DNA of 6,536 bases from JAZMZS01 sp045586105 (GTDB taxonomy: Bacteria > Bacillota > Clostridia > Oscillospirales > CAG-272), in the NCBI GenBank assembly GCA_045586105.1, contig JAZMZS010000024.1:1-6536 (forward strand), read 5' to 3'. This document shows positions 5,864-6,536 of this stretch, piece by piece. Numbering within the stretch: position 1 is the first letter of the stretch; each line of letters opens with the position of its first letter. The notes below the pieces were generated by a model. That model saw nothing but the letters and a program-made list of their open reading frames with translations, searched no databases and was not told the origin of the DNA. The position numbers and the translations under genes were made by a program.

Positions 5864-6536
5864 TTATGAGACGGCGGGAGTAACTACGATCTCTGCGGCA
5901 GAGATATCCATCGATGAGTCCTGAGCTTTTGTCAGCGCTCCCTTGACCTGCCCGCCGCTTACGGTAAGCGTGACCTTACCCGTTATCTGCGCTTTCGTTG
6001 AAGTACTGTTGGTACCCATACGGCATACCGCGTGAAGATTTCCGTGGAAGATTCCGCCGTTGACGTTAAAGCTAACCTCTCCCGATACGTTGTTCATTCC
6101 CGTGGCTGAGTTGATGTTCTGAGTTCCCGTTGACATGAACTCACCGCCCCCGATCACGATATCAAGCTTTGCACCCTTTAGAATATCGCCGATGACTGCG
6201 GTTCCGACGGCACGCCTGTTACCGCCCCTGATATAGCCCCATTTACCGCTGCTTACGGTAACGGTGCAATTTCTGTTCAGCGTCACGGCATCCTCGCGTA
6301 TTGCTCCGTGTGATACGTTTTCTCCCGCAAGTATGATCGGGAAGTCGGCATCAGCGGTGCTCGTGATACCCTCGCCGAAGGTAACGTCGTTGTATCTGCA
6401 TACGATGATGGTAGCGGCAGTTGCGTGAACGTTCAGGTCTTCAAAGACCGTATCAGAGCCGAGATAAAGATACTTTGCCGTGAGGTTGAGCTTGGCCCCC
6501 TTTGTTCTGTAATCTAAAGTCGGAGGCCAAGCGGTC
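5864..6536 (-). CDS. Beta-helix-like repetitive protein, C-terminal part (5' end beyond window)
   Basis: The reading frame stays open from the right edge to the TAA at 5864-5866, giving 223 visible C-terminal residues; the true start is outside. No named family is recognised. The visible part carries about four rungs in which alternating hydrophobic residues run into a Gly-rich turn: TVTVSSGKW (91-99), LDIVIGGGEF (124-133), VSFNVNGGIF (154-163) and VTLTVSGGQV (188-197), about 30-34 residues apart. This is the look of a right-handed parallel beta-helix. Upstream, LDYRTKGAKLNLTAKYLYLG (7-26) and TVFEDLNV (29-36) resemble the layout of the surface protein at 1638-2702. The chain ends in TPAVS with no membrane helix, LPXTG motif or surface-layer repeat at this end, so any anchor or signal peptide must lie upstream. 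Secretion is inferred from the fold type. A GTG at 6284-6286 is an internal Val, not a start. Confidence 0.8.
   Translation of the reverse strand, partial: TAWPPTLDYRTKGAKLNLTAKYLYLGSDTVFEDLNVHATAATIIVCRYNDVTFGEGITSTADADFPIILAGENVSHGAIREDAVTLNRNCTVTVSSGKWGYIRGGNRRAVGTAVIGDILKGAKLDIVIGGGEFMSTGTQNINSATGMNNVSGEVSFNVNGGIFHGNLHAVCRMGTNSTSTKAQITGKVTLTVSGGQVKGALTKAQDSSMDISAAEIVVTPAVS

Noticed and set aside
5864..6286. Complete 140-residue minus-strand gene starting at the GTG at 6286
   Set aside because: The same frame is open upstream to the window edge and continues the same beta-strand pattern, so the GTG encodes an internal Val and the gene is a partial one.
1..6536. CRISPR array, tRNA, rRNA or insertion sequence
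   Set aside because: I saw no regularly spaced direct repeats, no tRNA- or rRNA-like sequence, and no transposase frame or terminal inverted repeats.

Overview
The window looks like chromosomal DNA from a gut-type Gram-positive anaerobe of the class Clostridia (Oscillospirales or Christensenellales-like). The reasons are moderate GC, strong AGGAGG-type ribosome binding sites, a lipoprotein solute-binding protein of the kind abundant in these genomes, secreted beta-helix-like surface proteins, and a ferrous-iron feo cluster ending in the small Cys-rich membrane protein typical of Firmicutes. The taxonomic placement is inference from style, not from a marker gene.

Layout. Bases 76-1569 (+) encode a lipoprotein of the extracellular solute-binding type. 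A perfect 12-bp hairpin without a U-tract follows. Bases 1638-2702 (+) encode a secreted protein, probably anchored by a C-terminal membrane helix, with a beta-rich ectodomain and a Pro/Thr/Glu linker. This pair ends at a clear intrinsic terminator (2719-2746). Next comes a sigma-A-like promoter (2791-2819) with a palindromic operator just downstream (2828-2845), then feoA (2875-3096). A second copy of the operator, embedded in a longer inverted repeat (3125-3150), lies in the feoA-feoB gap. It is followed by feoB (3172-5580, with an enlarged outer loop) and a 57-codon FeoB-associated Cys-rich membrane protein (5614-5787). A long stem-loop (5795-5840) separates this operon from a convergent minus-strand gene. 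That gene is cut by the right window edge (5864-6536) and encodes the C-terminal part of a repetitive beta-helix-like protein.

How the parts work together. FeoA, FeoB and the Cys-rich protein form a ferrous iron uptake module. The twin operators suggest that one metal-responsive repressor acts both at the feoA promoter and directly before feoB. The lipoprotein and the membrane-anchored protein are probably co-transcribed cell-surface proteins. No transporter permease or ATPase is in view, so the lipoprotein's ligand cannot be named. The anchored protein and the minus-strand protein seem to share a beta-helix-like layout, although they lie on opposite sides of the feo operon.

The feo genes are ordinary. 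The less familiar items are the duplicated palindrome, the large FeoB insertion and the pair of flanking surface proteins. I did not find a convincing wholly new system.
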